Source: Triops longicaudatus
Lineage: Eukaryota; Arthropoda; Branchiopoda; Notostraca; Triopsidae
Reading direction: 5' to 3'
DNA length: 64,000 nucleotides
Assembly: GCA_022885665.1 (NCBI GenBank)
Contig: JAGQDJ010000002.1
Coordinates: forward strand, 248,001-312,000
In this document: positions 29,301 through 42,215 of the stretch, piece after piece
How positions within the stretch are numbered: position 1 is the stretch's first letter
Layout of the letters: the number at the start of each line of letters is the position of its first letter
The notes under the pieces: generated by a model
The model's input: only the letters and a program-made list of their open reading frames with translations
Told to the model about the DNA's origin: nothing
The model's database searches: none
Position numbers and translations under genes: made by a program

Positions 29301-30600
29301 CTTTTCTTTTCGGTAAATTTTGATATTATGTTCATTGAAATCGTTCTTCAAGACCAAAACGTTCGTAATTAATCGATTACAACTTTTGTTACGATTGGTT
29401 TGGGTAAAAACAGATTTAGTCTCCTGTAAGCTTCGTGCGAGCTTAATTAATGTATTGCGCGAAAAAACTCAATTAAGTTATTCTAAGAATGGGTGCAAAA
29501 ATTTTGAAGATATAATCTCGTACCTAAAATGTAAAAAAGAATAAAAGGAAGTTAACAATAAAAAAAAATATTTTATTGATTGCTTTTAAGTTGCGTATCA
29601 TAAAGTATAAAACAAATCTAATTAGCCAAACTTTCAATAATGAATTTAAGTAAATCAACAAATATGAGGCAACAACACTGTAAATCTCCTCTCTGCATTA
29701 ATTTGAATTGCCAATTGGTACGAGAAATCGCAATCGCAGTTTCTACGACACTGTTTCAATCGACTATTAAACAGTGATGTACTTGCAGACTTTGTCACGT
29801 ATTTCTCTTGTGTAGTTAACGTTAATTCCTACATTTGATGAACTACAAATCAGGAATGATCTTACTTTTATACCCGCCAACGAATGTGGTATCATCAGGC
29901 AGTAAGTCTAAGCAAGTGGACAACTTTGAGACATTTATGAACGATTTACATTTTCCTTTTGCTGGGAAATGGTCAATACCCAGGCTTTACGAGAATCACG
30001 TTAAATTTGAAATTTACCAAATTCGGCGTTAGCCAAATCTCGTAAATCAAGTCTTTAGGTAAGTAGACTGTGCAGCATTGTTGCTGTTTCTATTGCTTTC
30101 TTTTTTGTTTTATTTCACGTTGTTACGTTGTCCAGGTACGTAAGAACGGAAAGAAGGAGGAATTGTATGGAGATAGAATCCAGGGTCAGAAAAGAACAAC
30201 TCCCTCCCCTGACTTGGTTTCATCGTTATAGCCATGAAAAGAGCAACATGAAATAGGGCGAGTCCTAGCTTTGGCAAGGGTTAATAAGGTGATTAAACAA
30301 TCGTTTATGTTCCTTTGACACGACAACGTGAACAGTATAGCACTGTACCAACGGAGCTTCGGTTTCACTGCAGTCTTCCCTTTGCTCCTCCCACTAACCT
30401 CGTGATCTTTATATCCCCGCACGCCTCATTATTTCACAAAAAAAAAACAATAACTAAATATGCTAACTAAAACAGAAAACGATACCCAGTCGCCTTCACT
30501 TTGCAGTATCTATTGCCTTGAGCCTGTTTGTGATCTCAGGAGCAAAAAAATAACAAGTGAGAATGTAACAGTGAAAATATTCACAATAAAAACGTTCCTT
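20394..30600. other. No supported gene
   Basis: I can assign no gene here. A GC-richer patch at 24.55-24.87 kb has overlapping open frames on both strands with low-complexity Gly/Pro-rich translations, which is what base composition alone would give. A 14-base G run lies at 27244-27257. Some of this could be intron or regulatory DNA of a long minus-strand gene, but I cannot point to exons. Confidence 0.5.
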
Positions 30601-30619
30601 AACAATTACATGGATTGCC

Positions 30620-30847
30620 TTACATTGTTCTCCTTTGAAAGAACCCAACGTCACTGTTCCAGATTGGAGTGCACACCACTGTAAAAACTTGTTTGGAATT
30701 CTCATCAAGAAGACCATCCTTGTCTAGTATGACGCCATCAATTTGATTTACGGGTTGAATGCTCTGCAAAGCAATCGTTTTGCGGACCGCGGTACTAACG
30801 CTTCCCCTTTTCCATACTAGATGGCAGAAGGCGCCTGCGCTTTTCAT
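30620..30847 (-). CDS. Unrecognised ORF divergent from U1-70K (doubtful)
   Basis: A 75-residue minus-strand frame starts just across the promoter region from U1-70K. Its first 28 residues are rich in Lys, Arg, Ser and Ala and poor in acids, as in a mitochondrial presequence. After it comes a short IDGVILDKDG segment that superficially resembles the first motif of HAD phosphatases, but lacks the expected Thr or Val after DKDG. A possible splice donor (gttttt) follows codon 53. I found no downstream exon. It may be a first coding exon of a divergent gene or simply chance. Confidence 0.2.
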   Translation of the reverse strand: MKSAGAFCHLVWKRGSVSTAVRKTIALQSIQPVNQIDGVILDKDGLLDENSKQVFTVVCTPIWNSDVGFFQRRTM

Positions 30848-30855
30848 TACTTTCT

Positions 30856-30866
30856 AAGATGGCGGC
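30856..30866 (+). promoter_or_regulatory. YY1-type motif in the U1-70K promoter region
   Basis: AAGATGGCGGC is an exact match to the classic YY1/Pleiohomeotic-type core, 187 bases upstream of the U1-70K start codon. No TATA box was seen near it. In animals this motif sits at or just downstream of the start site of many housekeeping genes. Its ATG would also open an 8-codon upstream ORF if transcribed (ATG GCG GCT to TAG). Confidence 0.55.
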
Positions 30867-31052
30867 TGTCAACACAAAGTGGTAGTGTGGCGTGGTTCTC
30901 CTTAAATTGCCGATTCTTTCACAGAAACCTACAGTAAGCACCTCAACAACGCACTTTTTTTCTACATTACTTTCACAATCATCTTAGGCTGCCTTTGCAC
31001 TTCGCACCGGACCGAATTAGCTTTTCCTTAGCGAAAATACAAGCTATCAAAA

Positions 31053-34000
31053 ATGACACAATTTCTGCCCCCCAACTTGCTGGCGTTGTTTGCACCCAGG
31101 GATCCTCCTCCTTATTTGCCTCCAACGGACAAATTATCCCATGAAAAGAGAAGACCTCCTTATCTAGGAGTTGCCCAGTACTTGGGACTTTTTGAGGTAA
31201 CAGTCTTTTTATTTTTCGCTTTTCGTTTTATTTTTCAACAGACCTTATGACGTGCATATTTGCTATTGGACTTCCATCCAAGTGTACATGCAGTTTGATT
31301 TGGCTTTGAAAAGTTGTACATTTCTTTTGCACGGGTCTGGCTTTAAAAGGTTGCTAAGCAGCGTAGCCAACAAGCTAATTTTGCTTTAACATTGATCCGT
31401 CTGCTTCGTTTGGGAGGTTTGGTTCCGTTCCCCTACCTCATAGCGCGGAAATTGTTAAGAAAGAAAAATGGCATTCTGACTTACTTGGTGCTGGCATCCA
31501 GTGGAGAAACACGTTTCCGCAGACGAGGTCTTGGCGGAGGTTGGTGTCCATTCTGGCCACGGCCTCTGCCGCCACGAGACGCAGGCCGTCCTCCATAGAT
31601 GGGCATGTTTCAAGTCTTGACAACAATGCCCGGTTTCCCTTCTTTAAGTGTATTCGCGTTTACGTGGCACAAAATTTCCTTAGGGGCGAAAGTAGGGTCA
31701 AAGAAAACCTACATGTGACAAGTCTTCGGCATGAAAACTGTCAATCTCGTTAACCAAATACCACGTGTCGCTCTTCTTTGCGTAAAAATGAACGAAGAGA
31801 GAAAATGAAAAACACTCTGGGTCTTCACTCTTGCTCTGACTCGTTTATTTTTGTTACTACAGCGTCACAGAGAATATTTGTTATTGTCACGGTATCACGT
31901 GGATTAATTGGTCAACAGAAGGCATTTTTTCCACGTCTGCTCTCAGGGTAAATATCACTAAAGCACTTCCTTATTATAAGAGAAAATATTCAATTTTGCA
32001 AGTTACAGGTTTTGTACTGACACTTGTATCACAAAGAACTCAATGCCGGTAGAGGAGGAATTCTGGCTTCCTTTTATAAGAATTGTCTTTTACGAGGGGG
32101 CGCAGCCATTGCGGCTAGATTCGCTCGCTCCCGGGGTGACTTATCACTGGCGGACTTGATCCACTTTTGTGTGTGCTCTGCCGTATAGCCAGGCTAAGGG
32201 GGGGGAGGTTGACGCTAGCCCGATGAGTTGCCGGTAGCTTTTTGGGGTGTATGCGTCCTACAGCAAGAATCATGCTAGAGTAGTGGGGCCAAGTAGTAGT
32301 TGTCGGTGTTCGGCGAGGTGGGTCGTACGTATGTGAGTGTGTGTGACTGTTCACATGGAGGGCGCCCCTGGAACGGAGCAAAAGGGGGGGTTTCCGTCAG
32401 ACTGGGCTCGTATATACACAGATAGGTAGTTGGAGACCTTTTGGGGAAGCGCAGTTACATACGCTGTGTATAGCCGTTGTATGGCCCTCCTTTTAGGAGC
32501 ATGGAACCGCCGATTTCATGTCACGAAAGCGCCCACCAAAGAAGGAACAAGAAGAATAAGAACTAACCCCCTCCTTTGCCGAAAACTGGCCAATGAAGCC
32601 GGGTAAATGCCACGCTGCTTGTGTTCTACCAAGGCAAGGCGAGTGGGAGGTGAATAAAGAGGGTTAGTCGGGGAGTTTTTGTCACGATTCTGTCGTCTTT
32701 TTTTTCCTCGATTGTAGCGCAGAGTGACAGGCTGAAAAAAGTATGACCTCCCGTTTTTCGCCCCTCCCCAAAAGCTCAACCTAAAGTGCACAAGATTCGA
32801 CTCTAATATCGAAAGGGTTATCACAGTACGATATATTGGAAAAAGGAAGCAACTTAGCCTTTAAAGCAAAAAAGGGATGTGGGCATGATCCTCGTCAAGT
32901 ATCAATCATTGGTATGGCATTCGGGTGCTGTAAAAAGTGGAAAGAGAGGAGAAAAATTGGCTGACATGCAAACTGAGGAGCATTTAGAATAAATTACCAG
33001 TTAGGTGACGTAAGCCGTCCTAACAGTGCTTCACATAATCAGATCTGTAGGAGGATGTCCGATGCAGTCGTGTATGGATAATTGCCCGACGCTTAAATGC
33101 TACTGGTCAGAATATACTGACAATCAATACACATACACTTTCGGAGTTATTTTTTGCCGCCACTTGTGTCATAGTTCGAGCAACCCAGGGAAAAAGCTTC
33201 CGTTAACTTATCTCGGGTGTGCAGCCAACAGGGGGCTTGTCCAGTGAATTATACCAACAACGAATTTATTATAAGGAAATTAGCAACATCATTCTTATAA
33301 GATCGATGGTCAGAAGTTCTTGATAGGGTTTACTGCATTTGTGTGTCCTGAACTGTAGTTTAGATCTACATGAAGTTTAATTGTCCCAAGTTTAAATTTT
33401 AATACAGTGCATTGTATTTATTGTCTCGTTTATGCGGTCGGAAATTTGTACAGTAAAAGTAACACGAAATATGGTGTTGTAGCTCAAAATTACACTCTTG
33501 CTTTCTTTCAATCTAAGGGTAAATATTTTGGCCTTTAAGAGCGAAATTGTGAAGCATTAAAGAAGATTTGCTGAAGTAGAAAAGCAATGTAGCGAGTCAT
33601 GTCGAATGGGCGGCATTTTACGTCTGTGATTTACTATGTCATTTGAAAGGTTCTAGTAACAGCAGCAGTTTAAGTGTTGCTCGAATATAATGGGTAACCC
33701 TTCATATATGTACATTAAAAAATAGATTTTTTTCGAACATTTTTCTGTAATTCAGTAAAAAACAAACACTCTGTAAGCATGAAATGCATCCCTATCTTGC
33801 TTAGTTTACGCGAATAATTAGCATTTAGAAAATGCTGAAATGACGTACAATTATCCTAACGTCAATATAGTGGTTGTATTTATTGTAACGATCTAGTGCA
33901 GAGCAACAGAAAAAGCATGGAATATGTTTGTTAAAATCAGCATACCGATTCGTGATGATTAATTTTGCATTTTTCTTTATCAACAAGAACTGAAACTCTG

Positions 34001-37000
34001 GGCCGACTTTTATTGAATAGCTCTGATACAGTCGGTAAAGAAAATAACAATTTACGTTTGAACTGTTTAGCTTATGAGTAACTCAAGTTCCTTATGAGGT
34101 AGTTGAACTAATTTTTGAATGTGTTTGGGGAAACAGAAAGTTTGGGTAAGCAGGATAATCGAAAGTTTACATCAAAGGTGTTACTGAACGAACGTTTGAC
34201 CGTAACGTGCGAAGTAATATCTGAAACAATTGAAGAATTTTTTATTTCAAGCAAGCTCTTTGAAGAATTCCCATGAGTTCCTGATTCTCAGATATTGTGC
34301 AGGTACTGGAAGTCTGAATAGGTTATATTGAGTATTAAATTTCATTATCAAGCTTTAAAATCAGCGTAAATGTTCTCCCAACGTTTTGTTTGAATTGGAA
34401 TCTGAACTGCAGAGGATAGCGAATTTTTATTTTAAAAATGAAACTCGCAATGCGCTGTCAAATTAATAAATAAACGTCGAACCTTTTATTAAAAAAAAAG
34501 GACGTGAAAAAGTCTAGACGGTGTCTCGTACGTGCCAATTTCTTGTACGAATGGTTCTTTCGCTATACTTCGAGTTACTTGAACAAACTGTTCATACAAG
34601 TGATTGTGTCTAATATCCGGACTCGACTTCACTGTACGTACTCAAAATGTAAACTACACTGTCTAGGAAGGCGTTCATTCGCTCTCTTCTCTTTGCTCGT
34701 TAGTTTGTGATATTCGTGAAACTCCCTTAGAATTTGCCAGTTTTCTAAGCGTCTCTATTTTTGTGAGCTATTGTGACAATTATTTGCTAATGATTTTTAT
34801 TAAAGTAAAATTATTTGATTTGACAGTAATAAGCTCTTGCGAGAGATCCAGTTTGCTTTAGGTATATTTTTCTTAGATCTTCCGCGTGAGCCGAGTTCGT
34901 TGTCGTACAGTGGTGCGTGTTGGGTGTGAACGTTGTACAAAGGTTTAATTTTGCACCAATTCATATTTGATCTTCGAAGGTTTTTTGACTTGGACAAAGG
35001 CCTTACTCATCAATTGTTTTAAACGAGGGATACATGTTCGTTAGATTCAGCTGCACGACAATTCGTTTATGTGTCGATTTTTTAGAGAGGAAAGTTTTCG
35101 GCCGCTGTATTTCAAACAGAGGCGTGTCTGCAGGAGTTTGGGGGGATGGGGAGTGAGAAGGTAGGCGGGAAGTTTTAGAGACTTGCACGCTTTTTGCTAA
35201 TCTAGATTTCAAACTCTGCGACGGGGTATGACCTTAATTAGGTTGCTGGGAAGGTCTCTTTTTTGTGTACGTGTTGTCAAAAGTTTTGGGTTGTTTTAGA
35301 TGCCTTTGTGTCATGTAAGGTGTAAAATCGCGGTGTAAGTATATTACTTATACAAAACAACTGTTCTGCGGAAGGTTGATACAACGTAATCGATGCCTTT
35401 GTGTAGGTGGGCGAAAATCTGTCGATTCAACTTTAATACGAGTTTTATTACAAGAAGAAGCGTTTATCAGTTTTCTCATTAGTTACACCGCGTTAGGTAC
35501 AGTATTTTCCCATATTATAGCGAAAGATATGCTGACGCCGAAAACCAGGTGCCCAGATGTCGCGGAAGTTCATAGGATGTCACAGCGGAACGTTGTTTGC
35601 CTTGTTTTGTGGGCAATTACGTTATTAGATTTCTGCCGTAATTGTTGGAAAGAATAAACCTTGACATAGATAATGCGAGTTCATTTGTTGCGAAATGGAG
35701 TCATAAGGTTTTCACTTCGGGAAAATATATTAAATCTCTGGACAAATACTTTTTGAAGAGCAGCTGAAGTACCAAGTGTGCGTGGATTGAAAGTGCGCAT
35801 GTCATGGAATCAGTTCTTTGGACACTAATGCGCAGTTATTCTGAAAATGATTAGGAATTAAAGCACGAATTCGGTATTCCTTTTTAACTAATCATCAATT
35901 ACCGTATTAGATTTCGCGGGATAATGTACACTTTTAATTTACTGAGTTTTAACACGAATGTGTAAAGAAGTGTGGGATATGTGGCAGGTTTCACCTTACG
36001 CGCTACTTGATCTCGCCTTTTTGCGACTCAAGGGAACTTCTTTGAGCATTCTATCCATGTGCAATTTTTTTCATTCCCTCCGTGATAACTAAAGTTTTCA
36101 ACTATTACTTCGCCGTACAAGTGTAATGCACAAGGATGTCACAACAAACGCGAACGATCAAGTAGGAGATTAGTTTCAGAGGAGAAGCTCTATTTAATAA
36201 ACCGATTGTATTTTCAGCAGTGGTTGCCCAGTCAAAACTTCATTAGTGAAAGACATTCAGGACAAGAAATTCATCCGACTTTTATTGCGAGGGAAGTTGA
36301 TCTTCTGTTTTGTAAAAATGTGTGCTGTTTTAGTGTAATAACGAGGTAATGTCCGAGGTAACGAGGTAATGTTCAGTCCGGAACTTTCCGTACGCATATC
36401 CTTTAAAAAAATAAGAAAAGAAGAGAAGTACGATGACGATTGATAGGTTCATACTAACAAATGAGCATAGTGTAGAAGGAAATATATATATCACATTTGT
36501 TGCTTAAATTCTGTGATTTTTGTCGCTTTTATATAGTAAGAAAAAGAAATTCCCAGAACTTTCTAAGTATCCACGTAAACTACATTGTTTTGGAACCGTG
36601 CGAAGTGAGTTCTCTCCGAAAAGACGTGTGTCGCCAGTATTGAATGTGAAACGAAGCAGTAGTAATTGGGTTAATCCATCGAAAACTCCCTATACTTGCG
36701 AGTAATAAAGTTGTGGAGACTGGTGTTGGATATTTATCAGCAGAGTTTACTTCATTTTCAGAAAAGGCGCGTTGCTTTTCAAGATACTGTTAGGTTTCCG
36801 CAGCGACTCGCCGTCAGCTTGTCGCGTGTCGTTTCGCTTTTGCAAGTGGAAGTACAAAACTCCACCCTGTCTTGTTACGCGAACGTTAGTTTTGAGAGCT
36901 TTTTGGCACGTCAATAGCTCGTACGATTAAAATTCTTCTCATTCCTCTGAAAGACGCTTGTACATTACGTAGCATGAAAGGAGTCATGGCACTGGCGGAG

Positions 37001-40000
37001 CGTCATGAGGCGAGAACATGTTACGTATTAAATTAAAGTTGAAATGAGGTCAAACGATAGACTATGAACATGTCCAGAGTGTAGGTAAAGGTTGGTATCT
37101 ATAGAAGTCTAATCTGTAGGGCTCACACCTTATGGGAATTACGAATCCGCTGAGGGTGGGTTGGGTCACTGTTTTCGGGGGGTATGTCACGGAGTGCGAT
37201 ACTACCATAGCGTAAAAGACCGTTCTCTCCCCGAAAAATCAGGACAAGTTCGTGACTAATTAGGACATAATTGCATTTATAACAGGGGGATTAGGTCTTA
37301 TCTAGAACCCCAAAGCGCTCCTGTCATTGCGCTTGAGTTGGTTCACCAGAAGATAAATCCTGTTAAATGAATCCTTTTTTATATAGTCCCGGTAGATCTC
37401 TCCTTGATTCTTTTTTGGGGGTATAAAAAATAAGTAAAAAAATTTGTGGTTTATGTAGGATCCCAAAGACACGCCTCCTCCAACCAGAGCAGAAACCAGG
37501 GAAGAACGCCGAGAACGAAAAAGACGTGAAAAGGCGGAACAAGTCACCTATAAATTGGAACAGGAAATCGCTAAATGTAAGACTGGCGTTATATGAGTGT
37601 TCGAATTGATATGAATGTTATAAACTATTTTTGATCTTGTGTTTTGTTTTCGTGTTTCGTTTCTTTAACAGGGGATCCCAGTAGTAACCCAGCTAGCACG
37701 ACAGATCCATTCAAGACGCTTTTTGTGGCGCGCATTGTAAGTCGACAAGATCAAAAGATGGGTTGCTAAGCTTCACTGCACACAATTTTGCTTTATTGGA
37801 CATGATCGTCTAGTTTTGATATACTTTTTGTTATTTTTTTTTCGGGGTTTTTCTCTCGATTCCACGTTTATTGGCATCTGGATTTTTCACTTTTTTCTTC
37901 AGTTTGCGCTTTCGAACTAATCTCAAACATACCTCACTATCTGAACACCTTTTCGGGAATCACACCTCGAAAATTGCAGAAAACGTTAACAAACAGAAGC
38001 CATATTTTTACGCGAAACAAACTCGGATGAATCATTCTCGAGTGCAAAGGCCCACGTGCGCACGAGTTATACATAAACCAGTTTTTTTTAGGTGCGAGCT
38101 TGACTGTAGCCTACTTCAAGAACTCGAACAAAACAAAAGACTTAAAATACAATGTAGATTTCTGCGCATCGTGGTCAAAGTTAAGACACTGTCATGTGCG
38201 CCATCCTACTGTGTAGCTTCTATCCTTTTTTTTCATGTACTCAGTTGAAATTCGTCATTATGGCTTTGTTTTCCGTAAAACAAACTCATGCGTTAGTAAG
38301 GTTTATCGTTTAGTTACACTTTTGCAATCTGGCACGGCTTTCTACGTTTTCGAAATCGAGTTATTTTAGATTTTTTTGTATTACTCAAACGTTTTTTGCA
38401 AGCTTCAACACTCCTGTGCTATTATAATAGAAAAGGGATTCAGAATCGGCAGTAACTTTCTTCTGTGTTTCTAGAATTATGACACTTCCGAGTCTAAGCT
38501 GCGACGTGAGTTTGAAGCCTATGGCGCTATCCGTAAGGTTCGTGTTACAAGCTTTCTTGACAGTCTTGCCAGAATGCCTAAATTTATGCTTTCCTTATAT
38601 TGCAGATCATTATGGTGTCGGATCAGAAGTCAAGAAAGCCACGAGGTTACGCCTTTATTGAGTATGAACACGAAAGAGACATGCATTGTAAGTACTTCGC
38701 TTTGCCTTCTGATTTCGTATTCAGTTCACACACCGTCAAACTTGTTTCGATTTTTGGGGGATGAAGAAAGGGGTGAGAAGGAGAAAGAGTGCAAGCCGGG
38801 AATTTCCATCTAAAAAACAACTTTTATCTTGATTTTGTTCCATCGAAAGTTTTGTCCTCCTGGTGAGATTCGACATAGTTTCTTTTTCCCGTCCAGTTTT
38901 ACGTGGATTTGGGGTGGGTGGGGCAAAAGGTTGCGGTTGGGAGGCTTGTAACTTACCCCTGCTAGGTTTTCTTTTTCTCGCCCCTTCGTATGTATGTATG
39001 TATGTCAACGTGGGATTCCAAATGGTAGTAGAAACACGTGTTCCTTCGGTAAGCTAATGGAAGAGCGAATTGATTAATGAAGACAGGTAATTGAATTAGA
39101 TTAGCGTAGAAGTGTGGGTCCGGAAAGGGTTCGGTAAATCTTTGGGGTTTTCCATACAATTTTTATCTTTTCATTTTAAATATGATTTTATTTTTGACAA
39201 CAGTGTAAGGTAAGCTTTATGCGAGTTTATTTTCCTTTTAATTCTTTAAATGCAAGAAAAAAGTAAATATTTAAAATTAAGAATAAAGAGTTGCCGGTAA
39301 GTAGTTCGGGTAAGTCCGACTACGTTGTCCGGGATTCCTTGGTTCCCTGCTCTGCCCCGCCTTTCGCGCGTAAAACGGGAAGCAGGTTTGTCATCAGGGT
39401 AAGCGCGCTTATAAAAAATAGTTTCGTTTTTTGTGTGAACTACCAAAAAAGAGAACAATCGGGAATTATTAAGTCGCGTGTGACATATACGGATCCGTGT
39501 GAAAAATTGGAATAGGACAAATCGTGTAAGTAACCGGGTAGGAAATTTCAGTGTTCGTTTTTTTATTTATTTTTTTAAAAGAAAGGCACCCCTATTAAAA
39601 TCGTGAAGTTTATAATTGACTTATGCAAATGAAATTACGATTCAAAGAGGCTATTCAAACGGAATTAAAGTATTCTAACACTCACTTGGTATTTTAAATT
39701 TTACTCGGGGTACGGGAGTAAAACGAAGTTAAGTTTAGGGTGAATTTTAATTTTGACAAGAAATGCATGTTAAGAAAACGGTAACTACTTATTTAGTTGT
39801 CAGAATTATACACTGGGGAGGGATAGTGTGAAAGTTTGGATGGGGACACTGTATAGTAATCTGAGAACAATTCTTGGGCGTTGACTAAACAAACTACGGT
39901 TATATCCCTTCTCCACCTTTCATATACCTTTACCCCCTGCACCTTACTGTTACCACTTGAACCTGTGAACCTGGTTACCATCCCTGCTTTCGTCAAATCC

Positions 40001-41729
40001 GACGTGGAAACCACATACGTGATGGTATGTATATACCCCATAGCGGCTTACAAGCATGCAGATGGCAAGAAGATTGATGGCAGACGAGTCCTAGTCGACG
40101 TCGAAAGATCTCGTACCGTGAAAGGATGGCTTCCTAGACGTCTAGGTAAGATAACGCTACAATCTACTTACATAACGTCATTACCATGTCATCAGGAAGC
40201 ATGGGAGAAATTAGTTTCCGTTGTATTGCTCCACTCTCCGTGGGATGTTTTATGTTGTAATCAAACTAGTTTCCAAGCTTGAGTTCAAGTGAATTTTCTT
40301 CATGAAATTTCCTTATTAAACTGTTTTCATTATTAATCTAACAATTTTGTTTGATTGTATTTCGCAGGTGGAGGATTGGGTGGCACGAGACGCGGAGGCC
40401 CCGAAGTCAACGTGAAACACTCGGGCCGAGAAGACAATGAACGTGAACGCGACCGGTACTTGGAACGGGAAAAGGTCAAAGAAAGGGAGAGGGAACGCGA
40501 ATTAGAAAGAGGAAAACGCCGGTCCCGTTCTCCACGTCGAGATCATGACAGAGACCGCGATAAGGATCGTAAACACAGATCCAGGAGGTAATAATGAAGT
40601 TCTTAAAAAATGTGATAATCGTAACAGTAAAGTCGGTGAGGGGAGCAAGGCTCATTTTACGAACAAGTCCGTTGATGAATGAGTATAAATGAAGAAGTGT
40701 AGAAACATGAACACGATATCAGAAAAAGGCACAGGGTACACAATGCGCGTCCGTCATGCGAGTTTTTTAGTTCAGTTTCCATAATTCTTTTTGCGAGCAC
40801 TATATTGCGTACATTTCTTACAACATACTTTGGACATAGTATACAGTCATCCTCTTTCTTCCATGTTTATTTCTAACCATATAAGGGTCGCACTTGAGCG
40901 TACTAGTTTGTGTCCACTGCTTTCTTGTTTCCAATTATTTCTCACAAATTCTAGCGTTGTAAATTGACCTTAAAGCTTAAGCTTTATGGTGTGCACCATA
41001 ATATAGAAACAACTTCGCTTTGTGACTAAAATGGTGGCACATTTTCTCCGTACCAGTCCTTTCGTGTCAGTTTACAAATAAACCTTATGAGCTATTTGCA
41101 AATAAGATTTTCACACAACTCATACTTATTGGATGTGGTTGATTACTGTATGCTATAAAAATATTAGACGCTTACACTTATGCTGTCTTGGCTTTGCAGT
41201 CGCGAACGTAAAAGGAAAAGGAGCCGTTCACGTGACCGTGACGGAGACCGCGATCGCGTTCGAGATAAAGAACGCGACCGAGACAGGGAATCGAGATCGG
41301 ACAAGGATCGTAAGCGGTCGAGGAGGAGTCGATCCAGGGACGGCGAGCGTAAAAAAGACCGCCGTGAAAAGTGAGGAACTTCTGATCTGCAATTACGGAA
41401 ATACTAAAATTTTTCCAATTCAAAGGGACCGTGACAGACGTGAATCTGGACGAGGGCGTGAAGAACAGATTCGTATTAAAGAAGAGCCCATGGATGGTGA
41501 GTTTTACGCCTCGTTTCTTCACAGGCTTTTCGTTTTACTTTTTCTTAATGTAACCGCTCGTTTGTTGTATTTATTAAAATTATTTGTGAATTGAGTGAGT
41601 TTGTTAATTTTTCTAGATTATCCGGAATATAATGGAGACGGTGAATACCAGTACGACCCCAACGCTGTCAAATACGAAGAAGGTGATGACCCTAATGCCG
41701 AATACGGCTTTCAGGCCGAAAACTATTAG
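31053..41729 (+). CDS. SNRNP70: U1 small nuclear ribonucleoprotein 70 kDa (U1-70K)
   Basis: This is the core protein of the U1 snRNP that binds stem-loop I of U1 snRNA during 5' splice-site recognition in the nucleus. Ten coding exons join in frame to 382 residues: 31053-31196, 37459-37576, 37672-37736, 38475-38537, 38606-38687, 40044-40145, 40368-40587, 41200-41370, 41426-41496 and 41617-41729. The N-terminus [18 protein letters not shown] is nearly identical to the animal family. The RRM has RNP2 LFVARI (about 104-109) and RNP1 RGYAFIEY (about 143-150). [12 protein letters not shown] segment follows, then a long Arg-Asp/Arg-Glu/Arg-Ser tail and a Tyr/Asp/Glu-rich C-terminus. The first coding intron is 6.3 kb; the others are 55 bases to 1.4 kb. 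Exon 4 ends at a weak donor (AAG|gttcgt), supported by frame and homology. It converges with CDC37, with stop codons 486 bases apart. Confidence 0.97.
31485..31606 (-). CDS. Possible first coding exon of an unrecognised RG-rich protein, antisense in the U1-70K intron
   Basis: On the minus strand an ATG (aaacATGcc, with a stop in frame two codons upstream) opens 40 codons. They end at a strong donor, AA|gtaagtcag. The peptide begins [20 protein letters not shown] and continues Pro/Arg-rich and basic. The stretch is more GC-rich than its surroundings. If real, the gene would be read toward lower coordinates, through U1-70K exon 1 on the opposite strand and into the apparently empty first 31 kb. 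I found no second exon and do not recognise the protein. Confidence 0.3.
31607..37458 (+). other. Remainder of the first coding intron of U1-70K
   Basis: The intron runs from the donor GAG|gtaaca at 31197 to the acceptor tttatgtag at 37458. In this part I see only AT-rich DNA, short frames without homology, and a small direct duplication of aacgaggtaatgt near 36.34-36.37 kb. A G-rich patch near 32.19 kb (tatagccaggctaagggg) faintly resembles an end of the hAT-like elements at 13 kb. No non-coding RNA could be recognised. Confidence 0.6.
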
Positions 41730-42051
41730 ACAGTTGTTCTGTTTACATGTCTTTTCGTGCATTACTTTTTCAAGTTTTGGGAACTTTTTTTATGTTGAGC
41801 AAGGAAGGGCAAATTTCGTTTTGCTTCCTAGTTTCGCAACTTCCTTGAGTGCGTTTTCTTTCGCAACAATAACGACCTTTGAACAGCTGAGTTTTGTTGC
41901 TAATTTAAGATTATATTGACTTGAATGCAAAAAAGGTAGGTATTGTTCACGCAAAGTCAGCTTACGCGCTAACTTCTGGAAGTTCTTGTGGAAGAAATTC
42001 GACAATAGAAGCCTTTCGATGAAAAACGCTGTCGGTTTAATTCACGTACCC

Positions 42052-42057
42052 TTTATT
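42052..42057 (-). terminator. Poly(A) signal of CDC37
   Basis: AATAAA on the minus strand, about 160 bases past the CDC37 stop codon. It is the first canonical signal downstream of that gene. Confidence 0.6.
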
Positions 42058-42215
42058 TGTTCATATTACAGACATAGAGCAGATATGCAGTGCAGAATGA
42101 AGCAAAATAGAAGTATTTTTCCTGATGTTTTTGGAAGCTTGTAACGATAAACGAAGGGAAAATGAAGTTTTACTCAAGATTTGATTTTCACACAAAACGA
42201 GACAGACAAAGAGTT

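Noticed and set aside
41178..41522. Antisense frame of 114 codons opposite U1-70K exons 8 and 9
   Set aside because: A shadow of the Arg/Asp-rich coding sequence on the other strand.
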